From Gammaproteobacteria bacterium (lineage in GTDB: Bacteria; Pseudomonadota; Gammaproteobacteria; UBA4575), in contig JAWPMW010000001.1 in assembly GCA_033344735.1 (NCBI GenBank), positions 806,001 to 870,000 on the forward strand: DNA of 64,000 nt, given 5' to 3'. Below are positions 1 through 8,554 of this stretch, piece by piece. The position numbers were made by a program, and so were the translations under genes. The number at the start of each line of letters is the position of its first letter. The first letter of the stretch is position 1. A model generated the notes under the pieces. That model ran no database searches. It was not told the DNA's origin and saw only the letters and a list, made by a program, of their open reading frames with translations.

Positions 1-343
1 GCTGTTGAACACCGCCACGATGTAATGCATCCACTTCTCGTTTGGTATAGAGGTAATTTGCAACGATTTTGTCATCTAACTTCAATTGCACAGAATCCAG
101 ATCAAAGAAATCACCAACGTCAACTGAAACGAATACAGCTATTTGCGTGTTTGCCGGAAAAAGCAATTCCTCTTCAAGCACGTAAAGATCGCGGTTAATC
201 TCTAAAACTTCTTTCTTGAGATTTTGAACTCGTCCATCTAGCGACTTAAACTCATCATCCAGACTCTCATCTGTCTGCGTTGCAGCAATAACGCCACCCG
301 TAATCATCAAAGTAACTATAAATATTAGTATTTTTGTAGGCAT
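1..343 (-). CDS. Periplasmic coiled-coil protein, 5' part only
   Basis: The first 114 codons are present; the gene runs off the left edge. The start ATG at 343 follows a strong GGGGG ribosome-binding stretch. The product begins with a hydrophobic signal segment ending near VIAATQ, then a charged heptad-like stretch (about residues 25-60, LDGRVQNLKKEVLEINRDL), then a beta-rich part with LFPANTQIAVFVS and VANYLYTKREVDALHRGG. From memory this resembles a family often mislabelled as AraC regulators that lies beside envelope genes; no DNA-binding domain is visible here. It is the last visible gene of the minus-strand envelope redox cluster, 34 bp after the DUF3570 gene. Function unknown. Confidence 0.6.
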   Translation of the reverse strand, partial: MPTKILIFIVTLMITGGVIAATQTDESLDDEFKSLDGRVQNLKKEVLEINRDLYVLEEELLFPANTQIAVFVSVDVGDFFDLDSVQLKLDDKIVANYLYTKREVDALHRGGVQQ

Positions 344-377
344 GTATACCCCCTTTAAATTATTCATACTCATCGGC

Positions 378-1514
378 TTAATACCTGACCGAGAAGAACA
401 ACTGCAATACTGCCGCATCAAATGAATATGTATCATCTGTAATGACAGAAAGGTCTTCTATCCCGCTATAATCGTCATACTGCGAATCGATATATTCTGC
501 AGAAAAATTCAACGTCCCGTTATTGAAACCTGAATACTCATTAAAAATTTTATAACTGATCTTGCCGCCAATTGAATGACTATCAAATGAGCTTAATTCT
601 TTATCTCTAGCCATATAATTTTGTGCGACAGCAAAGTTATTACTATAGAAATCCGCTGCATCTTGAGTGTAATAGCGTAAATACAAATCAGTTAACCAGC
701 GTTCTCCGAAATATTGGGAGTAAGTAAAATCTACTGTATGCGCAACTATGTCCCAAGTATCCCTGAAATATCGATAACCCAATGATGTTGCACCTTTAAA
801 GTCCCAGTACTTAGTGGCACGCACAGCAGTTGCTTGGCTTGTACGTGTTCCTGGATACACTTCAGACCCAAGTCCTTGAGGCACATTGCCTATTATGACA
901 AAACGATATGGATTATTAATGAAACCATCTTCAATTATGGCTTCATAAGATAAGCTTGCTTTAATTTTACTGGTAAGCACTTGTGATATGGATGCGCGAT
1001 ATTGTGTACGCCTTAAGTCTTCCTCAAACTCAGGTGCATCAACACGCATAATAGTATCCCAACCATATGTAAAACCTAAGCTAACAGTAGTTAAATCACC
1101 GAACATATCATGTGATATGTCAAAACCAGCTGTATTAGCTTCGTAATCATTCTCATCGCTGTAAGTGTAAAATGTACTCATTAGGGTGTTGTCGTACAAA
1201 TAATTACCGCCGATAGTGTATTCATCTCTATCTTCAGAGTACTTACTTGCACCCGCCAACACATCAGGAGATGCAGCTGTAATGCTGTCTTGATGATATT
1301 TCCCGTACACAGAAAATTTGTTTGCAAAACTTTTTCGTACTAACACAGTAGCTCCATCCACTTCTACTCCACCACCGTCATAGTAGTGATACTGAATATC
1401 TGCTCTATCTTCTGGCAGAGCAGCAGAAAACACTGGCCGACCAATCATCAACAAGCCAATAAGTGCGTTAATAATTATTGCGCAAATATTGAATTGAACC
1501 TTAGTTACAACCAC
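378..1514 (-). CDS. DUF3570 family outer-membrane-type protein, candidate FMN carrier
   Basis: I place the start at the GTG at 1514, inside the end of the DUF4266 gene. An AAGGAA ribosome site lies 6 nt upstream and the product then opens with a clean signal peptide (MVVTKVQFNICAII...RPVFSAA). Longer readings to 1637 overlap the upstream gene without a signal peptide. The 378-residue mature part alternates aromatic beta strands and ends in FFSVRY, as outer-membrane barrels do. DUF3570 has no established function. Early in the mature protein, nucleotides 1266-1289 encode DSITAASP, which resembles the D-x-x-[ST]-[GA]-A-[ST] site that ApbE modifies with FMN; apbE lies in the same cluster. The family call is fairly secure; flavinylation is an inference. 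Confidence 0.75.
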   Translation of the reverse strand: MVVTKVQFNICAIIINALIGLLMIGRPVFSAALPEDRADIQYHYYDGGGVEVDGATVLVRKSFANKFSVYGKYHQDSITAASPDVLAGASKYSEDRDEYTIGGNYLYDNTLMSTFYTYSDENDYEANTAGFDISHDMFGDLTTVSLGFTYGWDTIMRVDAPEFEEDLRRTQYRASISQVLTSKIKASLSYEAIIEDGFINNPYRFVIIGNVPQGLGSEVYPGTRTSQATAVRATKYWDFKGATSLGYRYFRDTWDIVAHTVDFTYSQYFGERWLTDLYLRYYTQDAADFYSNNFAVAQNYMARDKELSSFDSHSIGGKISYKIFNEYSGFNNGTLNFSAEYIDSQYDDYSGIEDLSVITDDTYSFDAAVLQLFFSVRY

Positions 1515-1731
1515 AACCACTTCCTTGTGCTGAACCCGCACCTTTTGCACCTTCGCGCGTTTCAAAAACGTGCTGTCTAAATGAACTAAACACAGCATCA
1601 CGATCTGGGTCCATAATGGGATCAGCAAGGTGTTCACGCTCGTAAGGCGCTACCCAAGGCTCAATAGGCTTAAAACTACATGCAGTCAAACCAATAGCAG
1701 TTAGCAATAAAATTGAAGATTTAATAATCAT
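1501..1731 (-). CDS. DUF4266 small lipoprotein
   Basis: A 76-residue protein with a lipoprotein signal (hydrophobic n-terminus, lipobox LTAC with Cys18). The mature part carries the family signature: VAPYEREHLADPIMDP in the middle, HVFETREGAKGAG, and the glycine/cysteine tail GSGCGCN. The two C-terminal cysteines could bind a metal or form a disulfide, but no function is established for DUF4266. It sits 3 bp after the TlpA gene and its 3' end overlaps the DUF3570 start by 14 bp, so it is probably translationally coupled. From memory, DUF4266, DUF3570, a TlpA thioredoxin and ApbE recur together in other proteobacteria. Confidence 0.8.
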   Translation of the reverse strand: MIIKSSILLLTAIGLTACSFKPIEPWVAPYEREHLADPIMDPDRDAVFSSFRQHVFETREGAKGAGSAQGSGCGCN

Positions 1732-1734
1732 TGT

Positions 1735-2250
1735 TTATTCGAACTTCAAATGTTTAATTTGTTGCTGATAAAGACTAAGATAACTTTCTTTAAATCCGCG
1801 ATGCATATATCTAATCTCTCCATTTCTATCAACAAGAATCGTCATTGGCATTGCATCAATGTCATATAACTTGCTCACTTTTTTTGACTCATCAAATAAA
1901 ATCGGAAAATTAATTCCTAATTTTTTTGCAAGACGGATTGCTTTCTCTGGCTCCTCATCAATATTCACAGCAAGTAATTCAAAGTCATACTCATCATGTA
2001 AATCTCTTAATTCTGAAAGCTTGGGAAGTTCTTGTTGACATGGCCCACACCAAGATGCCCAAAAGTTTATCAACACCACTTTGCCACGATATTCACTAAG
2101 TTTTTTGTTATCACCTTGATCACTACGCAAGGTAAAATCTGGCGCAGGCTTTCCTAATAAATCACTACTGGCTATTAATGCAGACATAGAACCCAAGCAA
2201 GCCAGTGCTATTAAGATTAATAGATTACTTTTAGTTACAATTTTATTCAT
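1735..2250 (-). CDS. TlpA/ResA-like periplasmic thioredoxin
   Basis: A 171-residue exported thioredoxin-fold protein. An N-terminal hydrophobic segment (residues 9-28) anchors or exports it. The AhpC/TSA-Redoxin fold follows with PAPDFTLRSDQG, the active site WASWCGPC, and the cis-proline region DAMPMTILVDRNG. Proteins of this type reduce or shuffle disulfides outside the cytoplasm, including apocytochrome haem-binding cysteines. Here it lies between the barrel genes and the DUF4266 gene and may serve the haproteins or the Cys-rich DUF4266 protein of the same cluster. It is distinct from ccmG at 33.6 kb. Confidence 0.88.
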   Translation of the reverse strand: MNKIVTKSNLLILIALACLGSMSALIASSDLLGKPAPDFTLRSDQGDNKKLSEYRGKVVLINFWASWCGPCQQELPKLSELRDLHDEYDFELLAVNIDEEPEKAIRLAKKLGINFPILFDESKKVSKLYDIDAMPMTILVDRNGEIRYMHRGFKESYLSLYQQQIKHLKFE

Positions 2251-2269
2251 GATGCCCTCACATTCTTAA

Positions 2270-2908
2270 CTAGAAGAATACGCCGAGGTTTAAAGTAGCT
2301 TCTAGGTTATGAGTGAATTCATTTTCACCTAGAAGATCTGTCTCGTAGATATAATCTCTAAAGTCAAAACGTACTGATAACCAGTCTGTTGGTAACACTT
2401 TCAAACCTACACCAGCGTGATATGCAAACTCGTCTTCATCAATGAACTCAACATTGCCCACACCAGCAAGAACATAAAAAGAACTACTCATAGCTATATC
2501 ACGACCAAGAAACACTTCGCCCGGCAATATGTTGTACCCTACTGATAATGCGTAATATTCAACGTCCTGCGTTTCTTGAGGGAACAATGGCAAACCTAGC
2601 CGACGAAATGAATCATCCTTAACTTCTGATTCAGCATAAGTGGCTTCTACAAAGAAATCCTCTGTGATGTGATAAGCAGCACGTATACCAATAACAGGCT
2701 CAGAACCAAAATCTTCCACATCTAAAACGCCATAAAACCCCGTAATCTCAAAATCTTCTGTATCAATTTTTGGCACCAAAATATCTCGACGAAAAATATT
2801 TGGTTTAATTACCTGTTCCTGTTCTGCTTGATCTTCATCTTCTTCAGCCAAGACCACACTAGTGTTGATGCTAATCAACATTATCAGTAACACTGAAATC
2901 CATTTCAT
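2270..2908 (-). CDS. Outer-membrane beta-barrel protein
   Basis: A 212-residue protein with a signal peptide (residues 1-21, ending VVLAEE), an acidic linker, and a C-terminal eight-strand-like barrel. Strand signatures include GFYGVLDVEDFGSEPVIGIR and YYALSVGYNILP, and the protein ends in LNLGVFF with a terminal Phe as expected for Bam recognition. It belongs to the small OmpA/OmpW-like barrel group; ligand unknown. It is 19 bp after the SH3-barrel gene, with which it shares the barrel architecture, so the two may be paralogues acting at the outer membrane. Confidence 0.7.
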   Translation of the reverse strand: MKWISVLLIMLISINTSVVLAEEDEDQAEQEQVIKPNIFRRDILVPKIDTEDFEITGFYGVLDVEDFGSEPVIGIRAAYHITEDFFVEATYAESEVKDDSFRRLGLPLFPQETQDVEYYALSVGYNILPGEVFLGRDIAMSSSFYVLAGVGNVEFIDEDEFAYHAGVGLKVLPTDWLSVRFDFRDYIYETDLLGENEFTHNLEATLNLGVFF

Positions 2909-2927
2909 AATTTATTCCTTCCCTTCT

Positions 2928-3701
2928 TTAAAAGAAAAATCCAATACCGCCTGTAATTTCATCAAAGTCATCTGTCTCATCATCATTCGACAACACAATG
3001 TGATAACGATAATCTGCTCGAACGAAAAAACGTTCAGTTAAATAAAATCTTGCACCAATACCTGCATTAGCTAAATCAGAATCTGTATTTTCTGCATTGA
3101 CCAACGTTGCTCGAGGTGTATTTTCGAATCGTCCATATCCAATAGTGAAATTAGGACTGATTCTCCAATTAGGAAAAGGTATTGAAACCAAATTGATGCT
3201 GTAAACATCAGAACTAGAAAAGTCACCAGCAACTTCTCCATAAGCTAATTCGAGTAAAATATTTTGAGAAAACTTGTACCCTAGACGAGCGGTAATAAAA
3301 GGATCACCTTCATAGTCTCCACCAGATACACCAAACTCAAAGCGTCGACTTAAATAATCACTAACTAGTACATCGCGAAAACTTTTGCTTGTACCTGCTT
3401 CAGTTAACGTACGCTCCATTTGAGAGCGCTCTACCCAACCTGTTTTATTTTTATCTGTTCTAACTTTGAACCAATCTGTCTTTCGCTTAATTATTGCTAC
3501 CCATTCATGTCGATCAACCACATGAAAAATTGGAAACCCACGCCCAGGTCCCGTATGCATTTCTATATATGGATCTGCTATCTGCACACTTTGATATTCT
3601 TTTTCAGCGTATACGCTTTTATTCGATGTGATTAAAATCACAAAAGCAAATATCACATACTTTAAGTGAGTTATTGTTATGTTAAGAGTAAAGCGTTCCA
3701 T
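2928..3701 (-). CDS. SH3-domain plus outer-membrane beta-barrel protein
   Basis: A 257-residue exported protein. After a signal segment (about residues 8-32) comes a bacterial SH3 domain (about 37-95; YIEMHTGPGRGFPIFHVVDRHEWVAI and TGWVERSQME), a fold that often binds peptidoglycan. The rest is a small barrel with alternating strands (FEFGVSGGDYEGDPFITARLGYKF) ending in GGIGFFF. The layout suggests a barrel that also contacts the cell wall. It lies 23 bp downstream of the small haem lipoprotein gene and belongs to the same run of minus-strand genes. Confidence 0.7.
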   Translation of the reverse strand: MERFTLNITITHLKYVIFAFVILITSNKSVYAEKEYQSVQIADPYIEMHTGPGRGFPIFHVVDRHEWVAIIKRKTDWFKVRTDKNKTGWVERSQMERTLTEAGTSKSFRDVLVSDYLSRRFEFGVSGGDYEGDPFITARLGYKFSQNILLELAYGEVAGDFSSSDVYSINLVSIPFPNWRISPNFTIGYGRFENTPRATLVNAENTDSDLANAGIGARFYLTERFFVRADYRYHIVLSNDDETDDFDEITGGIGFFF

Positions 3702-3724
3702 GCTTGATATTTTTCTTTAAAGTT

Positions 3725-4249
3725 TTAAGGGGCGCAGCTTGCTAGATCTGCAGCTGATGGACCTGTCCCAGTTAATACAGTGCAATTAGTTGGACAAGTA
3801 CCATTTGTTGTGCCGGCCCAATTAGCAATTTCTTGATAACAAGTTGCAGCAGTGCTGGCAAAGACATCTCCACCACCATGAGGGCCAACCGAAGCCACTC
3901 CTGAATCACCTACCAATGGTTCTGCGAGCAATCTGCTTTGTGGCACACTCGCCGGATTTACAAATGCTTGTGCTGAATTAAAATTAAAAGCGAAGTCCGC
4001 AGCTGAAATCGGATTTTGAATCAAGATAAAAGCACCACCGGATCCACCGGATGTATGACAAGCACTAGCAGCGCAACTAACGGTCGATGGACCAATGGGA
4101 CCTTGTAAGATTGGACTAATACACAAGTCAAAAATATTGCTACACAAATTAGCCACACTACCGGGATCATCCTCAGTAGAAACATTGTCACATCCATATA
4201 AAATGATTAGCGTCGCAGCAAGCGACGCAAACCGCCGCTTCTTGTTCAC
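3725..4249 (-). CDS. Small Cys-rich lipoprotein with a CX4CH motif
   Basis: A 174-residue lipoprotein (lipobox LYGC, Cys20). Cys59-His65 forms CAASACH, a CX4CH motif of the type known in some multihaem cytochromes c. Several other cysteines are present (ANLC, LCISP, TCYQ, GTCPTNC, ASCAP). The order of short motifs (CH, then F-L, NP-S, LL, GGG, F, Y-I-NW) resembles the last domain of the large upstream lipoprotein, around its Cys875 haem motif, so this looks like a stand-alone copy of that domain. It is 30 bp after the large gene. Haem attachment is not proven; a disulfide role is possible. Confidence 0.6.
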   Translation of the reverse strand: MNKKRRFASLAATLIILYGCDNVSTEDDPGSVANLCSNIFDLCISPILQGPIGPSTVSCAASACHTSGGSGGAFILIQNPISAADFAFNFNSAQAFVNPASVPQSRLLAEPLVGDSGVASVGPHGGGDVFASTAATCYQEIANWAGTTNGTCPTNCTVLTGTGPSAADLASCAP

Positions 4250-4279
4250 GGGTTATAATTCTCCGTAACTATTTAATAT

Positions 4280-7240
4280 TTAAATACAAGTTGGGTTATT
4301 TGCAGCACCCATGCTAATCCAGTTCAATATCACCCCATAAGTAGAATTCGGACTAGTGTCTACTAATACCGGTTGAGTGGCTCCCGCTGGATTTGCAGGA
4401 TTCACCAACACTTGAGGGTGTGGCAAATTAGGTGCGACATTGTCTGAAATCGGTCTTAATAACAAATCATTATTGGCTGGCGTGCATAAATCGTTAATCA
4501 TTGAAATAGTAACGTTAAAGTCTCCGCTAGCATTACCAGTCAATACAAAGCGATTTTGGCCACTGGAAGGATTTGCACTGTTATCAGCATCTTCGCCAGG
4601 TGCGTGACATGACTGACAATCTGTCATTAAACGCGGATGTACATTTGTATTAAACTCAGCTTGACTAACACCTACATTTGAAAGTAGATCAGCTTTTACT
4701 TGATAAACGCCCCCGACTAACTCAAACGGATCATTAATATATTGAGCACCAATATCTACCCATTCAGTGACTAAACGTTTTTCAGAAGCATTCATGAACA
4801 AGCTATGATCTAACGCCCCTAGTGTATGCTCGTTATCAGCGCGTAACTTCCTATTATAAATTGTTTCTATTAGATGACTGGTACGTGAACTATTTGCTGA
4901 GCCACCTACTGACACTAATGGTTCATTACGTAAGAAAACAACTTCACCATCTTGTACCACTGGAGGTAATGGTTGACCAAGAATGTCTTTCTCAAATGTT
5001 CCTACTAATAGCTGATCGTAAGAAATAATTCTTCCACCAAGTCCACCAAGTCCACCTTCTAACGTTAATCCAGCGGAAACAGCTTCATTAGCAAGCAATG
5101 CATTGTTGTGACAGTTGACACAAGTACATCCACCATCGTTTATTGCACCTGCAGCACTACATTCACCCAACACATCAGGACGCACTTTGTCCCATAATGG
5201 TTGAATGTGTTCTTCATAATTAATACGAATACGACCATTAGGCGCAACTGGTGGAGGTGTATCTAAATCATCATATGAAATAATTTGTTGCTGAATACCA
5301 CCGACACTTATTGCTGCCCATACCGGCGTGTAAATAATATTTGGCTGCAAATCACCTGAGGTAGGATCATTATTAGCTTTCGTGTCTGCCATTGTTTCAC
5401 CTGCCGCAACCGCCCAGTTATTAATATTAACTGCATGGCTGCCTGCAATTGGCGCAGAATTCAAAGGTTCTGTCGCTCGTCTTGGCGAGTGACACCCGTT
5501 ACATGTTCGCACTTCACCAGGTCGCACTTGCAACCAGTTTGTATGTGTTTGGAATGCACGCCCTTCTCTATCAAGCACTGTCATTGCTAATGCAGTATCA
5601 GCCGGGACTTTTACACGGTACGAACCATCTGGTTCAATTTGCGTGTAACCTAGAATCTCTTGCATCTCAAATTCACTTTCACCAATGGCATCCATAATCA
5701 TGCCGGGAGGTGTTGGTATAGCCCGTGTTACGCGAACAAAACGTGCAACACGATTAGCAAATTCTGCTGTACTTGGATCTTTCATCAATGCTAGATCAGG
5801 CTCACCGGTGATAGTTTTAGGAATCACTTCTCCTGCTGCAAGCACTGAATCACCCATAATGTCTAATCCATCAGTGTCATATACACTTCGTACATTAAAC
5901 ACGCCCATGCCAGTTCCTCCCAGGCCATTAGACTCTGTTGCTAGTGCAGGGTCAGGGAATTTATCTCCAATAATCGCGGGTGTATCGCCCAATCCACGAG
6001 GAATAATTGCAATTGGATCAACTAATGCTCTACCCGAAGTTGCCAAATGCACAGGACGTAAGGTGCCACTACTTAAATCCATCATATAAATACTATATTC
6101 CGGCACACCTTGATCAAGCTCTGAAACACCTGTCATAGGATCAGTTACTGCTGTTGGATTTGGTGGTGCAGGTCTGAACGATACTAATGCGCGATTTGTA
6201 CCATCCCATAATGGATAAGGTGTAGTGAATCGACCACCTGGTGAAAACTCATCATCGTAGCTTACTGTTAAATTAGTAAGTTGTACTTTTGTTTGACCGT
6301 TACAATTTTGAGGCAGCCCTGGTCCTGGCTCACATGCATCAGAATAATTTTTAACGTCTAATAACATAATCGCACCCGCTTCATTTGTGCCAGATAAAGG
6401 CATCAATGAAGTCATCACACGACCATCTTGCATCTCACGTGGGTGTAAAAAACTATTGCCCGGACTAAATGCACCATATTCTACAAATAGATTAGTGCCG
6501 TCAGGATTAGCAAAAAATACTGGAAAGTGGTTTCGGTTCGCGAAGTGATCCCAACGCGAATACATAATCTCACCAGTCTTAAGTACCGTGGCATTACGAT
6601 CGTGACTTTGATTAAACGAGATTTGGGTTATTTCTTGTGTAATTGGATCAAACACATGTAATGCAATCGTTTGTTCACGCTCATACTCATCTAAATAAGT
6701 GTATGGCTGGACATTTTCTTCAAGCATTTTTTGTTGTGTTGTTTTTTGGCGACTTGACGAAAATACAATTCTTCCATCTGGAAGATACGCTGGGTCAACA
6801 TCATCTGCTAATTCAGCGACAGCTGTGTCTTGAATTAGACGAGACATGGTATTGGAACCTAAATCTATTTCCCAAATATTGAATGTAGAATCGTTAGGGC
6901 CACGCATGGCAAATACAACTTTACTTGCATCAAAATTAACTTCAGGGTCAGACACATCACCTTGACCTTGTGTATACGACGCCGTTAAATTAGTCGACTC
7001 AGAAAGTGGCGCCGAAACATTTTTCATGTATAAATCACCACCTGGTGAAAAACGCACACCATCTGTTGGATTTCCTAGTGCTGCGGTATTTCTTTGCGCA
7101 TATACGATTGGAAAATCACCATTAATGATCACCCCATCTTCATCCGTTGTACCACCACCACAACCAGTGACCGAGACAGCAAGTGCCCCACCGATTGCCA
7201 ACATGCATATATGTAAGCTTTTAGCCCATTTAACCGCCAT
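4280..7240 (-). CDS. HzsA-middle-domain-like triheme lipoprotein
   Basis: A 986-residue lipoprotein (lipobox VTGC, Cys27) followed by a GGG linker. The N-terminal half carries WD40/TolB-like repeats (VRFSPGGDLYMKN, VDPAYLPDGRIVFSSSR, LKTGEIMYSRWDH, MQDGRVMTSLM), the kind of beta-propeller found in the hydrazine synthase alpha subunit and its many relatives outside anammox bacteria. Three canonical haem motifs follow: CNGCH at residue 580, CVNCH at 707 and CQSCH at 875. An extra CTC precedes the second. It is probably exported and tethered to a membrane, with haems loaded by the Ccm system encoded at 31.9-38.9 kb. Substrate unknown; hydrazine synthesis is not implied. It heads the run of genes down to position 1. 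Confidence 0.75.
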   Translation of the reverse strand: MAVKWAKSLHICMLAIGGALAVSVTGCGGGTTDEDGVIINGDFPIVYAQRNTAALGNPTDGVRFSPGGDLYMKNVSAPLSESTNLTASYTQGQGDVSDPEVNFDASKVVFAMRGPNDSTFNIWEIDLGSNTMSRLIQDTAVAELADDVDPAYLPDGRIVFSSSRQKTTQQKMLEENVQPYTYLDEYEREQTIALHVFDPITQEITQISFNQSHDRNATVLKTGEIMYSRWDHFANRNHFPVFFANPDGTNLFVEYGAFSPGNSFLHPREMQDGRVMTSLMPLSGTNEAGAIMLLDVKNYSDACEPGPGLPQNCNGQTKVQLTNLTVSYDDEFSPGGRFTTPYPLWDGTNRALVSFRPAPPNPTAVTDPMTGVSELDQGVPEYSIYMMDLSSGTLRPVHLATSGRALVDPIAIIPRGLGDTPAIIGDKFPDPALATESNGLGGTGMGVFNVRSVYDTDGLDIMGDSVLAAGEVIPKTITGEPDLALMKDPSTAEFANRVARFVRVTRAIPTPPGMIMDAIGESEFEMQEILGYTQIEPDGSYRVKVPADTALAMTVLDREGRAFQTHTNWLQVRPGEVRTCNGCHSPRRATEPLNSAPIAGSHAVNINNWAVAAGETMADTKANNDPTSGDLQPNIIYTPVWAAISVGGIQQQIISYDDLDTPPPVAPNGRIRINYEEHIQPLWDKVRPDVLGECSAAGAINDGGCTCVNCHNNALLANEAVSAGLTLEGGLGGLGGRIISYDQLLVGTFEKDILGQPLPPVVQDGEVVFLRNEPLVSVGGSANSSRTSHLIETIYNRKLRADNEHTLGALDHSLFMNASEKRLVTEWVDIGAQYINDPFELVGGVYQVKADLLSNVGVSQAEFNTNVHPRLMTDCQSCHAPGEDADNSANPSSGQNRFVLTGNASGDFNVTISMINDLCTPANNDLLLRPISDNVAPNLPHPQVLVNPANPAGATQPVLVDTSPNSTYGVILNWISMGAANNPTCI

Positions 7241-7260
7241 AACCGACTACTCCAAATAAA

Positions 7261-7282
7261 ATTCTGTTTACGTGAACAGAAT
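7261..7282. promoter_or_regulatory. 22-bp near-perfect dyad upstream of the haem lipoprotein operon
   Basis: The half-sites ATTCTGTT and AACAGAAT flank a TACGTG core, making a 22-bp palindrome with one mismatched pair, ending 20 bp before the start codon at 7240. It contains CTGT-N8-ACAG, the spacing of a LexA box, but the centre is GC-containing rather than AT-rich. On the minus strand the dyad is followed by TTTATTT, so it could also be a weak terminator for apbE. Operator and terminator readings cannot be separated from sequence. Confidence 0.45.
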
Positions 7283-7433
7283 CTAGTTATTTATGATGGC
7301 GATTATTGTGGAGAGTGAAGGTGTGAAACGGTCGATGTTGATAAACGGCAAATGCCTTCAGATGGATGGAGCAAATTTAATTATGTGAAAAACTTCAATA
7401 AAAACAATACACATAGGAAATATTTTTGTGAAC

Positions 7434-8411
7434 TCAATCAAGGTTTTGCAACCCACTAGAAAAGAGCAAGTTACCATTCTTGTCAACGATAATTCCCTCT
7501 ATTTTATCGAGTGATTCCAATAATTGCAGACCTTTAATAGACCCCATCACAAATACACTTGTGGATAGTGCATCAGTATCGATGGCTTTAGGACCCAATA
7601 TTGTGACACTACGAACTGTACGTGCTGAATCTCCCGTCTTTGGGTCGATAATGTGATGGTATCTTACGCCATCTTCGTCAAAATAGCGCTCATAATCACC
7701 AGAGGTTGACAATGCTTCATTAACCAAAGGAATTTTCGCAATCACTTTATCTTTATTCATAGGATGACGAATACCAATTACCCAAGGCCGCCCTAAACGA
7801 TCTCCTAATATGCGTGTATCACCGCCTGCAGTGACTGAAATATGTTCAATACCAAGTTTTTTAGCTCGTTCAACTGCTAGATCAACAGCATAACCTTTAG
7901 CAATCCCACCCAAATCAATACGTACACCTTTGTGTTTATAATGAATGGTCTGATCTGACTTATTCAAATCTATAAACCGAAAATTCACTCCCGTTAACTG
8001 TTCTTCAAGCTGCGTTTGATTAGGTCGAATTGATTTTCGATAGTTGTACAAATAACCAACACTCGCGTAAGTAATATCAAAAGCACCAGCCGTTTTAACC
8101 GAGTATGCTAGTGACTGATTAATCACCGAAAATAGTTCGGAGCTAATCTGTATTACTTTTGAACTTGCGTCACGATTCACCAAAGATAATTCGCTACTCT
8201 CTAAATAAGGACTCATGCTCTGATTCACCTCATCCATGGTCTTTAAGACCAGTTCAGCAGCCTGTTGCGCAATGGTTATATCCTCATGCCACACTTCCGT
8301 ATGAATGGTAGTCCCCATGATTTTAGCATCACGCACTACCCATTCAGCACTCAATGCTAATGATGATGCACTAAATATAAATACGCTTATGAGTAAAATA
8401 ATTTTATTCAT
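7434..8411 (-). CDS. apbE: FAD:protein FMN transferase
   Basis: A 325-residue exported ApbE. A signal peptide (residues 1-22, ending LALSAEW) precedes the catalytic domain with GTTIHTEVWHED, DLGGIAKGYAVDLAVE (the conserved GGIAKG), VTAGGDTRILG, and the Mg2+/substrate region DTDALSTSVFVMG. ApbE transfers FMN from FAD to a Thr or Ser of a secreted or membrane protein. No Nqr, Rnf, NosR or FMN-bind gene is visible in the window, so the neighbouring cluster, especially the DUF3570 protein, is the likely client. The gene is divergent from moeA across a 143-bp gap. Confidence 0.92.
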   Translation of the reverse strand: MNKIILLISVFIFSASSLALSAEWVVRDAKIMGTTIHTEVWHEDITIAQQAAELVLKTMDEVNQSMSPYLESSELSLVNRDASSKVIQISSELFSVINQSLAYSVKTAGAFDITYASVGYLYNYRKSIRPNQTQLEEQLTGVNFRFIDLNKSDQTIHYKHKGVRIDLGGIAKGYAVDLAVERAKKLGIEHISVTAGGDTRILGDRLGRPWVIGIRHPMNKDKVIAKIPLVNEALSTSGDYERYFDEDGVRYHHIIDPKTGDSARTVRSVTILGPKAIDTDALSTSVFVMGSIKGLQLLESLDKIEGIIVDKNGNLLFSSGLQNLD

Positions 8412-8554
8412 TATTCGGATTATAAAATCATTAATAAAAGACCGGGCATTTCAAAGCCTAGATATTTCATTATCGCTTAAATTACAATCTCACACGAATA
8501 TAATAACCACTAGCTAGATTCCCGCCTTCTCTGGAATAACGTAGAATTGATGCC

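Noticed and set aside
378-1637. 419-residue version of the DUF3570 protein
   Set aside because: The extra N-terminus lies in the wrong frame of the DUF4266 gene and has no export signal. The GTG at 1514 has a ribosome site and gives a signal peptide.
4280-7240. Hydrazine synthase (anammox) function for the large lipoprotein
   Set aside because: Only the middle-domain type propeller and haem motifs are shared. No hzsB/C or hydrazine dehydrogenase genes are present and the rest of the window is gammaproteobacterial.
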